NCBI GenBank assembly: GCA_018992565.1
Contig: JACVGW010000009.1
Span: 4,969 to 57,311 of the forward strand
Length of the DNA stretch: 52,343 nt
Direction: 5' to 3'
Source: Theionarchaea archaeon
GTDB taxonomy: Archaea; Methanobacteriota_B; Thermococci; Methanofastidiosales; SZ-28-30
Shown here: positions 18,394 through 27,605 of the stretch, piece after piece
Layout: each line of letters begins with the position of its first letter
How positions within the stretch are numbered: the first letter of the stretch is position 1
The notes under the pieces: model-generated
What the model was told of the DNA's origin: nothing
What the model saw: only the letters and a program-made list of their open reading frames with translations
Database searches by the model: none
Program-made: the position numbers and the translations under genes

Positions 18394-19224
18394 ATGGACT
18401 ATGCTCTCTACACTGGGTGTACCACCCCTGTGATTGCACCGCACTATGAAGTATCTGCCAGGAGAGTCTGTGAATCTCTCAATATTGACCTCGAACTGCT
18501 GCATGCACCCTGTTGTGGCAATCCTCTAAAACCAGTAAACGAGAAGGAAGCTGTAACCATGGCTCTGTATGTTTTGAGTCTTGCTGGCAGAGCCCCTTTG
18601 ATGACCCTGTGCAGTGCATGCACGTCATCTCTGTTGGAAGCTAAGAAAAGGGCGGATACGGAGGCCCTGGAGAGGCTACATGTAGATAGGGAGAAAATCG
18701 AGAGGTTACAGGTCAAGCATTTTATACAGGTTTTGGTCGAGGAGTATGGACTGGAGCCTCTCAGGGATAGAATAGAAATTCCTCTGGACTGCAGAGTGGC
18801 TGTGCACTATGGATGCCATTTTCATCGTCCTTCTTCCCTGTATTCTGAGGACCCAGAATATCCCCATTTACTGGATGACCTGGTGGAAATCTGCGGAGCC
18901 TGTTCAGTTCCCTACAGGAGAAAATCCATGTGCTGTGGTTCTCCTGTGATGGGAGTGGACTTTGATGTTTCAGTGCAGATGACTGCCAAGAAACTGCAGG
19001 ATATCAAAGGAAAGGCAGATATTATGGTTATTACCTGTTCGGGATGTGGGTTCATGTTTGATAGAAAGCAGAAGAGTGTAGAATCTCTTACCGGGGAATT
19101 GAATATTCCTGTCCTGTACTATTCTCAGTTCCTTGGGTTAGCCCTGGGGATTCCTCCCGAGAAATTGGGATTTGAAATCAACAGGGTGCCGGTGAAATCG
19201 TTCTTGGAGAAGGTGCTTTCATGA
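18394..19224 (+). CDS. hdrB: Heterodisulfide reductase subunit B-like protein
   Basis: 276 residues with two CCG domains: GCT...APCCGNPL...LCSAC (first half) and GCHFH...MCCGSPV...CSGCG (second half). In methanogens these bind two noncubane [4Fe-4S] clusters and reduce the CoM-S-S-CoB heterodisulphide; HdrB-like proteins also occur in non-methanogens with other disulphide or unknown acceptors. The acceptor here is not clear from the window. It overlaps hdrA by 4 bases. Confidence 0.9.
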   Translation: MDYALYTGCTTPVIAPHYEVSARRVCESLNIDLELLHAPCCGNPLKPVNEKEAVTMALYVLSLAGRAPLMTLCSACTSSLLEAKKRADTEALERLHVDREKIERLQVKHFIQVLVEEYGLEPLRDRIEIPLDCRVAVHYGCHFHRPSSLYSEDPEYPHLLDDLVEICGACSVPYRRKSMCCGSPVMGVDFDVSVQMTAKKLQDIKGKADIMVITCSGCGFMFDRKQKSVESLTGELNIPVLYYSQFLGLALGIPPEKLGFEINRVPVKSFLEKVLS

Positions 19225-21902
19225 GGTCAGCCATTATTGGTGCGGGTGTAGCAGGGGTGAGGGCTGCAGTAGAACTGGACAGCAGGGGTGCCAGTGTCTT
19301 ACTCATTGAGAAGAATTATTACATTGGCGGGAAATTGACAGAATTGTCCAGGTTATACCCGGTCTGCGAATTGTATTATGCTCCTCGGTTTTTCTCCCAG
19401 TTGAATGACTCTCCCAATGTAGAAATCATGACAGGGTCTGAAATCGTGAATATAGAAAGAAATGAGAAAGACATGTACGTCTTGACAATCCGGAAGACTC
19501 CCCGGTACGTCACTGAAGCCTGCACGCTCTGCCTGAAGTGTGTGGAAGTCTGCTCCCGTGGGGCTGTCCAGAAGCCTCCTTTTCAATCCGTACCTCAAAT
19601 AATGGTTATTGACAGGGAAACATGTGGAGACTGCAGGATGTGTCAGGAGAGTTGCCCGGAACATGCCATCACCTTCAATGAGAAGGAAGAGATTGTCAGG
19701 AGAGAAGTGAAGGACATCATATTCTGTACAGGCTCAGAGTTGGTTGATCCAGGAGTGTATAGCGAGCTTGGATATGGACGGTTCCCGGATGTTATTACGT
19801 CCATGGAACTGGAGAAAATGCTTCATCCGTCCTTTGAATCAAAATTTACCAGACCTTCAGATGGGAAAAGACCTCAAAGAATTGCATTTCTCCAATGCGT
19901 GGGCTCACGAGATTCTGTACGAGGGGAGCCTTACTGTTCCCGCGTCTGCTGCATGCAGGCACTGAATGAAGCCAGGATTATCAGAGAGAGGTATCCTGAT
20001 ACTGAGACGGTTATATTTTTCATCGATCTGCAGTGCGCAGGAAAGAGGTGGGAGGAGTTTTGTGAGAAGGCCAGGAGGATGGGGGTCACCTGTATCAGGT
20101 ATCGAATACCTTCAGTGTATGAGGAGGACGGAAGAATCACTATATCCTATGCAGACGATGGACTGACAACCCTGAAGGTGGATCTGGTGGTACTGTCCAC
20201 AGGTATTGCCCCTCCTGCGCGGACGTATGGGCTGCCCAGGAATGAGGTTGGATTTCCCACAGAAAAGGCATGTGGATTCTTCTTACACCCGGCAGATATC
20301 ACTGAATCTGTTCAGGAGGCCCTGGCGTCTCTTTCCAGAATCCCCGGGTGCTCTTCCAGTGAGCCTGTGCATACCTGTGAGCCCGGGCTTGAAATCATCA
20401 TATGCAGGTGCGGCAATGATTATTCGCAGCTTTCAGATGCGCTGAGGAATCGAGGGCATACAGTCCGTGAGGTTGACAACGTTTGTAAAGCAATACCACA
20501 TGGGCTCCTGAGAAAGGAGAGAACAGTGGTGGGTGCGTGTGCTCTCCATGAACACCTGTTCATGAAGCTGGCTCGAGCAGGTGCCTCCTTTGTGGAAGTC
20601 ATTCCATTGCGGGAAATGAATTGGACAGCAGGAGATCTAACCCAAAGAGAGAAGCTCATACAGATGGCAGTGGCCAGCCTGGAGCGGTTGGATACTTCGA
20701 GAGTTGTATGGTCACAGACAGATACGCTCCCCGCCGTGGTGGTCATTGGCGGTGGGGTGGCAGGGTTAACAGCAGCACTTGATCTGGCAGATACGTATAA
20801 AGTCTTCATCATTGAGAAGAGCCCACGCCTGGGTGGGAGAGCCCTCACTATCCAGTATTCTCTGGGATACAGTCCCCAGGAAATTGTACAGGACCTGATA
20901 ACCAGAGCTGAAACTCATTCCAACATTGACATTTTGACAGGAACTGAGATCACCACTCTGACAGGAGAACCGGGCAGGTTTACTGTGGGAACGGCCCGGG
21001 ATGACATTGACTGTGGAGCCATAATACTGGCAGCAGGTGCAGATGAATTCCAGCACCAGTACAGCCACCCGAAGATCATCACACAGATGGAGCTCGAAGA
21101 GAGAATCCGGAAGAATGATATTCCGCAGCTGGTGGTCATGGTCCAGTGTGTGGGTTCGAGAACGCAGGAACATCCCTGGTGTTCTGCCGTCTGCTGTTCA
21201 AAAGCTGTCTCCAATAGCCTCAAGATCCTGGAGAAAACACAGTCTCAAATTCTCATCCTGTACAGAGATATGCGAACGTATGGATTTCAGGATGTCTCCT
21301 ACAGGAAGGCCAGGGAAAAAGGGGTCATATTCCTGCAACAAGATGAGATGCCCGTAATACGGGTGGACACTTCTTTATCTGTGGTGTATGAAGATCCTGT
21401 TCTGCATACAAGAATAGTCATTGAACCTGATCTGCTTGTTTTGAGTACTGGTATCACGCCAAAAGAGGAATCTGGTGAACTGGCAAAGATTTTGGGGGTC
21501 TCTCTGGATCAAAATGGATTTTTCAGGGAATTACATCCACTATTCTATCCAACAGACTCTGTAAGGAAAGGAATTTTTATATGTGGGCTCTGTCATTCTC
21601 CCCAGAACGTCATGGAGACCATGATACAGGCTAAGGCTGCAGCCTCCAGGGCGAGAACCTTCCTTTCTTCAGAATATGAGACGCATACTGCAATCACTGT
21701 TGATAGAGAGGTATGTACTGGCTGTTCTATTTGTGTGGAGGTGTGTCCATTCGGAGCTCTTTCTCTTGAGTCAGGTACCCTTTCTGTTGAGATGAGTCTC
21801 TGCAAGGACTGCGGTCTCTGTGTGGGCTCCTGTCCGGTGAGCGCTTTGAGCCAAACTGCACTCTCTGACGAGCAGGTTCTGGGAATGGTGGGGGCCCTAT
21901 GA
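19221..21902 (+). CDS. hdrA: Fused HdrA'-HdrA flavoprotein
   Basis: 893 residues. The first half has a GAGVAGVRAA FAD motif, an inserted ferredoxin pair (CTLCLKCVEVC, CGDCRMCQESC) and QCVGSRD...YCSRVCC. From ~390 a second, fuller HdrA begins with the family's N-terminal domain (IIICRCGNDYSQL, VGACALHEHLF, EMNWTAGD), then a FAD motif GGGVAGLTAALDL, QCVGSRTQEHPWCSAVCC, and a C-terminal ferredoxin (CTGCSICVEVCPFGAL, CKDCGLCVGSCPVSAL). HdrA carries the FAD that splits electron pairs in flavin-based bifurcation. Here two HdrA units sit in one chain, as if a heterodimer had been fused. It overlaps both neighbours by 4 bases. Confidence 0.9.
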   Translation: MRSAIIGAGVAGVRAAVELDSRGASVLLIEKNYYIGGKLTELSRLYPVCELYYAPRFFSQLNDSPNVEIMTGSEIVNIERNEKDMYVLTIRKTPRYVTEACTLCLKCVEVCSRGAVQKPPFQSVPQIMVIDRETCGDCRMCQESCPEHAITFNEKEEIVRREVKDIIFCTGSELVDPGVYSELGYGRFPDVITSMELEKMLHPSFESKFTRPSDGKRPQRIAFLQCVGSRDSVRGEPYCSRVCCMQALNEARIIRERYPDTETVIFFIDLQCAGKRWEEFCEKARRMGVTCIRYRIPSVYEEDGRITISYADDGLTTLKVDLVVLSTGIAPPARTYGLPRNEVGFPTEKACGFFLHPADITESVQEALASLSRIPGCSSSEPVHTCEPGLEIIICRCGNDYSQLSDALRNRGHTVREVDNVCKAIPHGLLRKERTVVGACALHEHLFMKLARAGASFVEVIPLREMNWTAGDLTQREKLIQMAVASLERLDTSRVVWSQTDTLPAVVVIGGGVAGLTAALDLADTYKVFIIEKSPRLGGRALTIQYSLGYSPQEIVQDLITRAETHSNIDILTGTEITTLTGEPGRFTVGTARDDIDCGAIILAAGADEFQHQYSHPKIITQMELEERIRKNDIPQLVVMVQCVGSRTQEHPWCSAVCCSKAVSNSLKILEKTQSQILILYRDMRTYGFQDVSYRKAREKGVIFLQQDEMPVIRVDTSLSVVYEDPVLHTRIVIEPDLLVLSTGITPKEESGELAKILGVSLDQNGFFRELHPLFYPTDSVRKGIFICGLCHSPQNVMETMIQAKAAASRARTFLSSEYETHTAITVDREVCTGCSICVEVCPFGALSLESGTLSVEMSLCKDCGLCVGSCPVSALSQTALSDEQVLGMVGAL

Positions 21903-22282
21903 GGATAGTGGCTTTTGTCTGCAACTGGTGTGCCCGGGCTGGCGTGGAACTGGCACACTATGAACGGATTGACTATCCCGATGTTGGACTTATTTATGTT
22001 AATTGCACAGGGAGAATCGATGTCCAGTTGATTCTACAGACTCTGGAAAAAGCAGATGGCATCCTGATTTGCGCATGCCATCTGGGAGATGACCACTACG
22101 GGACAGGTAACTATAAGACACTAAAGAAAGTGTTGCTGACAAGGAAAATACTGGAACAGCAGGGTATCAATCCGGAGAGACTTCGTCTCGAATGGATTTC
22201 CTCCACAGAGGCTGAAAAATTCGTTGAAGCAGTCAAAAAGATGCAAGAGATCCTTGAAGAAGATACCTTTCCAGAGCGTTAG
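21899..22282 (+). CDS. mvhD: MvhD/FlpD-like [2Fe-2S] electron adaptor
   Basis: 127 residues of the MvhD family, which links HdrA to an electron-donating dehydrogenase or hydrogenase. Motifs: FVCNWCARAGVELA at the start, VNCTGRID near residue 36 and CACHLGDDHYGTGN near 58. The family usually reads GCHPGDCHY; the second Cys is Asp here, so cluster binding may differ. It overlaps hdrA by 4 bases and ends the operon. No hydrogenase or formate dehydrogenase lies beside it, so the donor is encoded elsewhere. Confidence 0.85.
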   Translation: MRIVAFVCNWCARAGVELAHYERIDYPDVGLIYVNCTGRIDVQLILQTLEKADGILICACHLGDDHYGTGNYKTLKKVLLTRKILEQQGINPERLRLEWISSTEAEKFVEAVKKMQEILEEDTFPER

Positions 22283-22540
22283 AAATTCCCCTCATCCGGG
22301 TGGGCATTCACCTGTGTTATAGAGGGAAAGAGGGTTGCCATCCTCTACTTTCTGAATCGTCTACCTGGCGTCTTGCAGTCCCTGTTCAGATGTCTCCTAT
22401 CCCCGTGAGAGGTTCTCTCCTGTTGTCATAGAACATGTGTCAGTTGGATCAGACCTCGCAGAAACAGTCAGAGCTACCAGTAAGGATGCAGTTTGAGGGA
22501 AAGACCTGCATCCCGCTGTTATCTTCATTGGAACCAGCAG

Positions 22541-22972
22541 TCAGCTTTCACTTCGGTCTCTCTTGCTCAGATACAGGATATCTTCACCTACAAGATATCC
22601 CATCCTCTGAAACAGATTGAGAGAAGGCACATTATCTTCGTATATCAGGATCCCAATTACCTCAGCACCTCTCTTTCTCAGAGCATCCTCGGCACCCGTA
22701 ATGAGGATCTGGGCAATTCCCTGCCTTCGATGTTCAGGAAGAACAGCCAGCCTGTTGATCCATCCCTTCCTCCCATCGAAGGTGGCAATAATACATCCCA
22801 CCAGTTCACCTTCCAGGAAAGCCCCCAGGAAGAAATCAGGATTCTCTTCCATCTGTCTGCATATTTCTTCTCTGCTGTCTCTGCCTCCAGGCCTGAATGG
22901 CAATCCTGCCTTTTCCCAGAGGGATACGAGGTGATCGTAATGCTCCGGCAAGAGTACTCTTATCTCGATCAT
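22541..22972 (-). CDS. GNAT family N-acetyltransferase
   Basis: 143 residues. The acetyl-CoA-binding motif is INRLAVLPEHRRQGIAQILITGAEDALRKRG (about 78-108), then IYEDNVPSLNLFQRMGY, both classic for GNAT. The substrate is unknown; a RimI-like protein acetyltransferase is possible. I chose the ATG at 22972 because a TTTTTAAAG box lies about 25 bases upstream; the in-frame start at 22987 is too close to it. It is divergent from the NIF3-like gene. Confidence 0.88.
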   Translation of the reverse strand: MIEIRVLLPEHYDHLVSLWEKAGLPFRPGGRDSREEICRQMEENPDFFLGAFLEGELVGCIIATFDGRKGWINRLAVLPEHRRQGIAQILITGAEDALRKRGAEVIGILIYEDNVPSLNLFQRMGYLVGEDILYLSKRDRSES

Positions 22973-23046
22973 CCTGTCCACTGTCAAGTATACCTTTAAA
23001 AATATTCACATGCAGGAGGAGAAAACGAATTGCACCAGGTGATTTC

Positions 23047-23790
23047 ATGAACCTTGAAACGGTTACTGAATTTCTGGATGGATATTTGCGGACACAAGAA
23101 ATCGAGGATGACTGCAATAATGGACTGCAGGTTGAATGTGAAACAGACATCAGGAAAATCGGATTTTCTGTTGATGCTTCAATGGAATTATTCAACCGAG
23201 GTAAAACCGATGAGTGTCAATTGCTCATTGTTCATCATGGGCTGATCTGGGGAGGTATCTCCTATATCAGAGGATATCAATACAGGAGAATCAGAGAGCT
23301 ACTCAGGAATAATATAGGATTGTATGCAGCTCATCTCCCTCTGGACGTACATCCAGAAGTGGGGAACAACGTTGTCCTTGCCAGGTTACTGGGATTGAAG
23401 ATATCAGGCGACTTTTTCACCTACAAGAATGTGAATCTTGGATTGCTCTGTCAAACCAATGTCGCCAGAGAAGAACTCATTGGGAGAATAAAGCAGGAGG
23501 TGGGAGACTGTACTGTACTGGACTTCGGACCTGATCACGTTGAAACGGTGGGCGTAGTAACTGGGTCCGGCATGCAGGCTCTTGAATCAGCAGCCCAGTC
23601 CGGATGTGACACCTTCATAACGGGGGAGTCCAAGCATGCATCGTACCATGTGGCAAAGGAATTGAAGATCAATGTTGTCTATGCAGGTCATTACCAGACG
23701 GAGACTCTGGGAGTCAAAGCACTTATGAAGAAAGTGAGTGCCACCTGTGAAGCAGAACCAGTATTTTATGATATACCAACAGGATTTTAA
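23047..23790 (+). CDS. NIF3-like dinuclear metal-centre protein
   Basis: 247 residues of the NIF3/YbgI family: DDCNNGLQVE near residue 22, LLIVHHGLIWGG (the HH metal ligands, about 61-72), LYAAHLPLDVHPEVGNN (about 95), and a C-terminal GESKHASYHVAKELKINVVYAGHYQTE with further His/Glu ligands. The family is widespread and its biochemical role is still debated (GTP cyclohydrolase-like fold). A CAGGTGATTT site precedes the ATG at 23047; the longer frame from 22897 runs antisense into the acetyltransferase. Confidence 0.88.
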   Translation: MNLETVTEFLDGYLRTQEIEDDCNNGLQVECETDIRKIGFSVDASMELFNRGKTDECQLLIVHHGLIWGGISYIRGYQYRRIRELLRNNIGLYAAHLPLDVHPEVGNNVVLARLLGLKISGDFFTYKNVNLGLLCQTNVAREELIGRIKQEVGDCTVLDFGPDHVETVGVVTGSGMQALESAAQSGCDTFITGESKHASYHVAKELKINVVYAGHYQTETLGVKALMKKVSATCEAEPVFYDIPTGF

Positions 23791-23836
23791 GGATTGGATG
23801 TGGAGAGTGCAGGATTCCAGAAAGCCTCAGCGTAGT

Positions 23837-24298
23837 CTATGTCCTGTATTTTTCCTTCAAGGTCAGTAACCATTTTGCCAACCCCACTTTCTCTATCTGT
23901 CTGTTCGTATCTATGATTGACTTTCTGGCTTCAGGAAGAGTCCCTTTCTGAAGGTTCTTGCAGGGAAAACAATCACATTGATAGCAGAAGTCTACTCCCT
24001 TTCGTATGCAGCAGTCACGAGGTGGACAGTCTTTCCACCAGGACCATCCTCCCCCGAACCTGCATCCCTTACATGGTTCAGTCTGCGAAGCAATCCATTT
24101 CAGTCCTTTGGTGAACTCATGGTAGTCACAGGTCTCATATGCTTCCGCCATGAGCTTCAGCGATCCGGTTCTTTCAACGAATGTCAGGAGTGTATTGGCC
24201 GCCTCGACTATTGTCCCTTTATGGTAAGAGCAGAGGGCACAGTAGTGTCTCCCGCAATATGAAACATATTGATACTCACCTTCCAACATTTTTTTCAC
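23837..24298 (-). CDS. DUF3795-like cysteine-rich protein
   Basis: 153 residues with about 15 Cys, in patterns YCGRHYCALCSYHKG (about 14-28), EPCKGCRFGGGW, CPPRDCCIRKG and FCYQCDCFPCKNLQ. This matches the Cys-rich DUF3795-type proteins common in anaerobic bacteria and archaea; they probably bind zinc or Fe-S, and the role is unknown. A second ATG three codons in is also possible. It is not evidently part of an operon. Confidence 0.75.
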   Translation of the reverse strand: MKKMLEGEYQYVSYCGRHYCALCSYHKGTIVEAANTLLTFVERTGSLKLMAEAYETCDYHEFTKGLKWIASQTEPCKGCRFGGGWSWWKDCPPRDCCIRKGVDFCYQCDCFPCKNLQKGTLPEARKSIIDTNRQIEKVGLAKWLLTLKEKYRT

Positions 24299-24345
24299 CG
24301 TTGACGACTACACAGACCCTCCTTAAGAATGTGTGCCCTCTCTGT

Positions 24346-24948
24346 CTAGCTGATGTACTGGGCGAAGAGGCTGACCAGGAAAGGAACCAACAGGGTTATG
24401 ATCACTCCACTGATAACAGCCAGTACGCCCACAGTCTTGGATGTGCATTGAATGATGACAGGTAATGTTGTGTCCATAGAGGTTGCCCCACCAGAGGCTA
24501 GAGGTGCCAACCTGCTGATCCGGGCCAAAATGGGGCAGGTGACAACAGTCAGGATCTCTCTGAAGATATTGGACAGGAAAGCCAGAGTCCCCAGCGTGGT
24601 GCCCACTGCCTGGGTGAGGATAATGCTTGACAAGGTGTAGTAGCCCATTCCAGAGGCGACGGCCAATGATTCATACAGAGCTACATCCGTGAGAACCGAG
24701 GCTACCATTCCTCCCAGCAAGCTCCCTGCAGTAATGGCCAGAGGTAACACAAGGATTTTCGCACCCATTCTTTTCAGATCTGCCAGTACTTCCTTGTTTC
24801 CCCCCACGTCTATTCCCACCAGAAAGAGCAAGGCGATTAATAACCACCGTGAACAGAGACCCACACCACCCAGAGCAGCCTCAGGAAGTATGTTGAAGAA
24901 CCCAAGAGCGACTCCCATGACCAGAGCACACACAATCAGTGCTATCAC
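24346..24948 (-). CDS. lysO: LysO-like lysine exporter, C-terminal half (DUF340)
   Basis: 200 residues of membrane protein with about six helices, including FLVGIDVGGNKEVLADLKRMG, SGMGYYTLSSIILTQAVG and GGATSMDTTLPVI, the conserved core of the LysO/YbjE (DUF340) family that exports lysine in E. coli. It starts at a GTG whose last two bases form the stop of the upstream N-terminal-half gene (GTGA overlap), so the transporter is split into two coupled genes. A longer frame to 25371 only runs out of frame through the partner gene. Confidence 0.8.
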   Translation of the reverse strand: MIALIVCALVMGVALGFFNILPEAALGGVGLCSRWLLIALLFLVGIDVGGNKEVLADLKRMGAKILVLPLAITAGSLLGGMVASVLTDVALYESLAVASGMGYYTLSSIILTQAVGTTLGTLAFLSNIFREILTVVTCPILARISRLAPLASGGATSMDTTLPVIIQCTSKTVGVLAVISGVIITLLVPFLVSLFAQYIS

Positions 24949-25220
24949 GACATCACACCTGCCTTCTCCACAGCCAGCACAGCCAGCACACTCCCTGAAA
25001 TAGTGACTACTGCAAACAGAGCCGCGTATACACCAATCGTGGACAAATTCCCCATAATCGACTTGTTCATCCCAATTTGCAGTCCCATAAATAGAATCAA
25101 AAGAAAAATCACTGCAGTATACCCCTTTTGTATGAGAATCTTGTGGGATTCCTTGAGAGGGAGGATTCTCCCTATAATGATGCCGCAGACCAGTGAAAGA
25201 ATAATATCTATCATAGTCAT
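24945..25220 (-). CDS. lysO: LysO-like exporter, N-terminal half
   Basis: 91 residues with three helices: IILSLVCGIIIGRIL, GYTAVIFLLILFMGLQIGMN and GVYAALFAVVTISGSVLA. They match the N-terminal part of LysO, and the protein ends where the C-terminal-half gene begins. The pair is likely one two-chain transporter, because the junction is a tight translational overlap rather than a random frameshift. An A/T box (CCTTAAAAAC) lies about 20 bases before the start; the ATG two codons in (25214) is an alternative. Confidence 0.75.
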   Translation of the reverse strand: MTMIDIILSLVCGIIIGRILPLKESHKILIQKGYTAVIFLLILFMGLQIGMNKSIMGNLSTIGVYAALFAVVTISGSVLAVLAVEKAGVMS

Positions 25221-25310
25221 TGGTCTTTGCCAGTGTTTTTAAGGGTTCATGTAGTGTAGAAAGCTCGACTTCCCGCAAAGGTTTATCTTCCTGTGAGATA
25301 CTAGACTCCC

Positions 25311-26516
25311 ATGATAGACCAGTACAGAAAGACCCATTCCCGATCCTGGAAATTCCATCAGAGGGCAGCAAAGGTCTTGCCCGGTGGAGATACCAGGTCA
25401 GTCACCTATTTCGATCCGTATCCCTGCTTCATTGAGTCTGGTTCTGGATGCAGGATCTATGATGTGGATGGAAATGAGTATCTGGACTTTCTCAATAATT
25501 ATACGGCCCTCATTCTGGGCCACGCCCATCCGCAGGTGGTGGCCAGAGTCACTCACCAGATCAAGAAAGGCACCGTCTATCCGGCACCCATTGAGGTTCA
25601 GACGGTGCTGGCAGAGGTCCTCACCAGGAGAATTTCTTCCTGCAAGAAGATTAGATTCTGCAATTCAGGTACTGAAGCCAATATTCAGGCTCTTCGAGCT
25701 GCAAGAGCATTCACAAAGAGAAAGAAAGTGGTAAAAGTGTACCGGGGATACCATGGCAGTTTTGATTTTGATGACTCTGTTGATATTACCTTTAACGACC
25801 TGGAAAAGGCGGAAGGAATCATAAGAGAGAACAAGGATGAGATTGCCTGCGTTATCATCGAACCTATCCTGGGCAAAGGAATGATACCTGCCACAAGAGA
25901 GTTCCTTTGCGGGCTGAGGGAGGTTACAGCTCAGTATGATATACTCCTTATCCTGGATGAAGTGGTGACCTTCAGATTGGATCTCGGAGGTGTGCAGAGC
26001 GTATACAAGGTCGAACCCGACATCACGGTGCTGGGAAAAGTGATTGGAGGAGGATTTCCGGTGGGGGCCTTCGGAGGAAGAGAGGACATACTGATGCAAT
26101 TCTCTCCCCAGGAAGATGGGTTTATCCCGCACTCAGGAACCTTCAATGGAAATCCCGTTACCATGGCTGCTGGACTGGAGACACTGAAGATACTGGATGG
26201 TCCTGCAATTAAGAGGCTGAACGACATGGGAGAGCACCTGAAAAAGGACCTCAATACTCTCCTGGAAGGTAAGGCATGCATATCAGGGATGGGTTCTCTT
26301 CTGCACTTCCAGGCTGCTGAAACACCTGCGTCAAGTGCTGAAGAATTCGAAACCCAGGATAGAGACTTCTTCAGGAACCTGCACATCCTCACGCTGTTGA
26401 ATGGGATATACATGGCGCCCAGGGGGCTCTTCAATGTGTCTTTGCCCATGGGCGATACGGAGTTGGGTCAATTTACTGGATGTATCGAAGGGATCATTGA
26501 TGATATAGCTCCTTAA
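25311..26516 (+). CDS. Class III aminotransferase, glutamate-1-semialdehyde aminomutase-like
   Basis: 401 residues of a PLP enzyme of fold type I: FCNSGTEANIQALRAAR (phosphate-binding), YHGSFD, LILDEVVTFRLDLGG (the PLP-binding Asp) and the Schiff-base Lys in ITVLGKVIGGGFPVGAFGG (about 243). Overall it is closest in look to GSA aminomutases, but no haem biosynthesis gene lies nearby and the LGKVIGGG context also occurs in other class III enzymes, so its substrate is open. It is divergent from the lysO pair; a GGTTTATCTT box lies about 30 bases upstream. Confidence 0.85.
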   Translation: MIDQYRKTHSRSWKFHQRAAKVLPGGDTRSVTYFDPYPCFIESGSGCRIYDVDGNEYLDFLNNYTALILGHAHPQVVARVTHQIKKGTVYPAPIEVQTVLAEVLTRRISSCKKIRFCNSGTEANIQALRAARAFTKRKKVVKVYRGYHGSFDFDDSVDITFNDLEKAEGIIRENKDEIACVIIEPILGKGMIPATREFLCGLREVTAQYDILLILDEVVTFRLDLGGVQSVYKVEPDITVLGKVIGGGFPVGAFGGREDILMQFSPQEDGFIPHSGTFNGNPVTMAAGLETLKILDGPAIKRLNDMGEHLKKDLNTLLEGKACISGMGSLLHFQAAETPASSAEEFETQDRDFFRNLHILTLLNGIYMAPRGLFNVSLPMGDTELGQFTGCIEGIIDDIAP

Positions 26517-26657
26517 TGAGGAAATCCTGGCTTGATATCAGGCGTAATTCCTGAAGATTGTGTATTATCGGATTTCAAAAGAAGGTGCATTCTGAATTCA
26601 AGAAACACATATAAACATACCTTATTTACACTGTGAACAGAGGCTTTCACACCCTCT

Positions 26658-26717
26658 GAGGAGTCGGAAATATAAGGATTTTGAGATGTGCAGTCCTCTT
26701 TCGGATTTCGACTCCTC
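26658..26717. repeat. Imperfect inverted repeat / long hairpin
   Basis: Arm GAGGAGTCGGAAAT (26658-26671) pairs with ATTTCGACTCCTC (26705-26717), with one unpaired base and a 33-base loop that has some inner pairing. It lies 140 bases after the aminotransferase gene. It could be a terminator, a structured RNA or the footprint of a small mobile element. Confidence 0.55.
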
Positions 26718-27333
26718 ATTTCCTGTGGTTTTTCTTGCTCAAAGATTCAGAGTGTTACGGTGCAGTGCTCTATATGCTCCAGTTCTGTTGAAGATGCTTG
26801 ATTCTGATATGTTGATGTGTAGCATTTGATTTTTTATACAAGAAAGAGACACATGCAAAAAAGAAATGGATCCCTGTATGATGGATATGCAGATAGTCTT
26901 CAAGAGTCTAGGTTGTGCGGAGAAAAATCACTTCAAGGCCTTTTTGCTCGCGATAGACTCCGGAGAACGAAAGGCTGCATCTCAATGGGAGCCCGCCGCA
27001 ATAGGCACCAGTGGCTGTTAGTGTGCCCATGCGCCTGCAACCGACATTTCCTTTTCCTCCAGGGTATATGTGGTTCTCACTTTCCATGAGATACGTCTCC
27101 TCTTATCTTCCAAAATCCGCACTACTGTTTCTCGGGATCCTAAAGAGAAACAAGTATCTCTCGATCATGTGTATTATTCTTAAGGTTTTGTGACAGTGAT
27201 GTTGCAGTTTTTTTTTCAGAGTCCAGAATCGGGCAGGAAAACGAAATCCAGAACCCAGAGATCAGGAACCTCGGCCCTTTTCACTATCTTTTTACATAAT
27301 ACTTTTCACAAATAATCACTCTTCATCGGGGAT

Positions 27334-27389
27334 AACTCATATAAATTGCACGATCTAGCATATCGTGCCTCTTGATTGAAGAAATCAAG
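27334..27389 (+). promoter_or_regulatory. CATATAA-type promoter box with two hairpins
   Basis: AACTCATATAAA at 27334-27345 matches the promoter boxes of the peptide-maturation genes downstream. It is followed at once by an inverted repeat GCACGAT/ATCGTGC (27348-27354, 27362-27368) and a hairpin CTTGATT/AATCAAG (27371-27377, 27383-27389, five-base loop). No good ORF follows. It suggests a regulated RNA or the surviving promoter of a lost gene. Confidence 0.4.
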
Positions 27390-27605
27390 GATAGGCCGGC
27401 CCTTCTGGGGCGCTTACTGCGTCTTACAGTCTCTTCATGTTTTCCCTCTGTGAAGATATTGGTGAGCTCCCAAGGGCCACAGCCTATTTCTCTGTTGAAA
27501 TGGTGATTTCGCAACAAACGCATCGGATTCTGTCCCAAATGCTACAGACAGAAGGGAAAGGTAGTGGCGGCCTTTTCAGAGCCAGACATCAAGCAGACTC
27601 CATAC

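Larger units (their letters stand above)
26517..27605. other. 1.1-kb region lacking a convincing gene but with structured repeats
   Basis: No ORF here has family likeness and good start signals. It contains a large imperfect inverted repeat (26658-26717), a promoter-like box identical in core to those of the peptide locus (27334-27346), two small hairpins just after that box, and a 35-codon frame at 27531-27635 with a CPKC knuckle but no start (a stop lies just upstream at 27504). It may be a decayed gene or an RNA gene. Confidence 0.45.

Noticed and set aside
26826-27089. ORF with a CPCAC stretch, considered as a fourth precursor
   Set aside because: No ribosome binding site, no leader resemblance, and a basic, low-quality translation.
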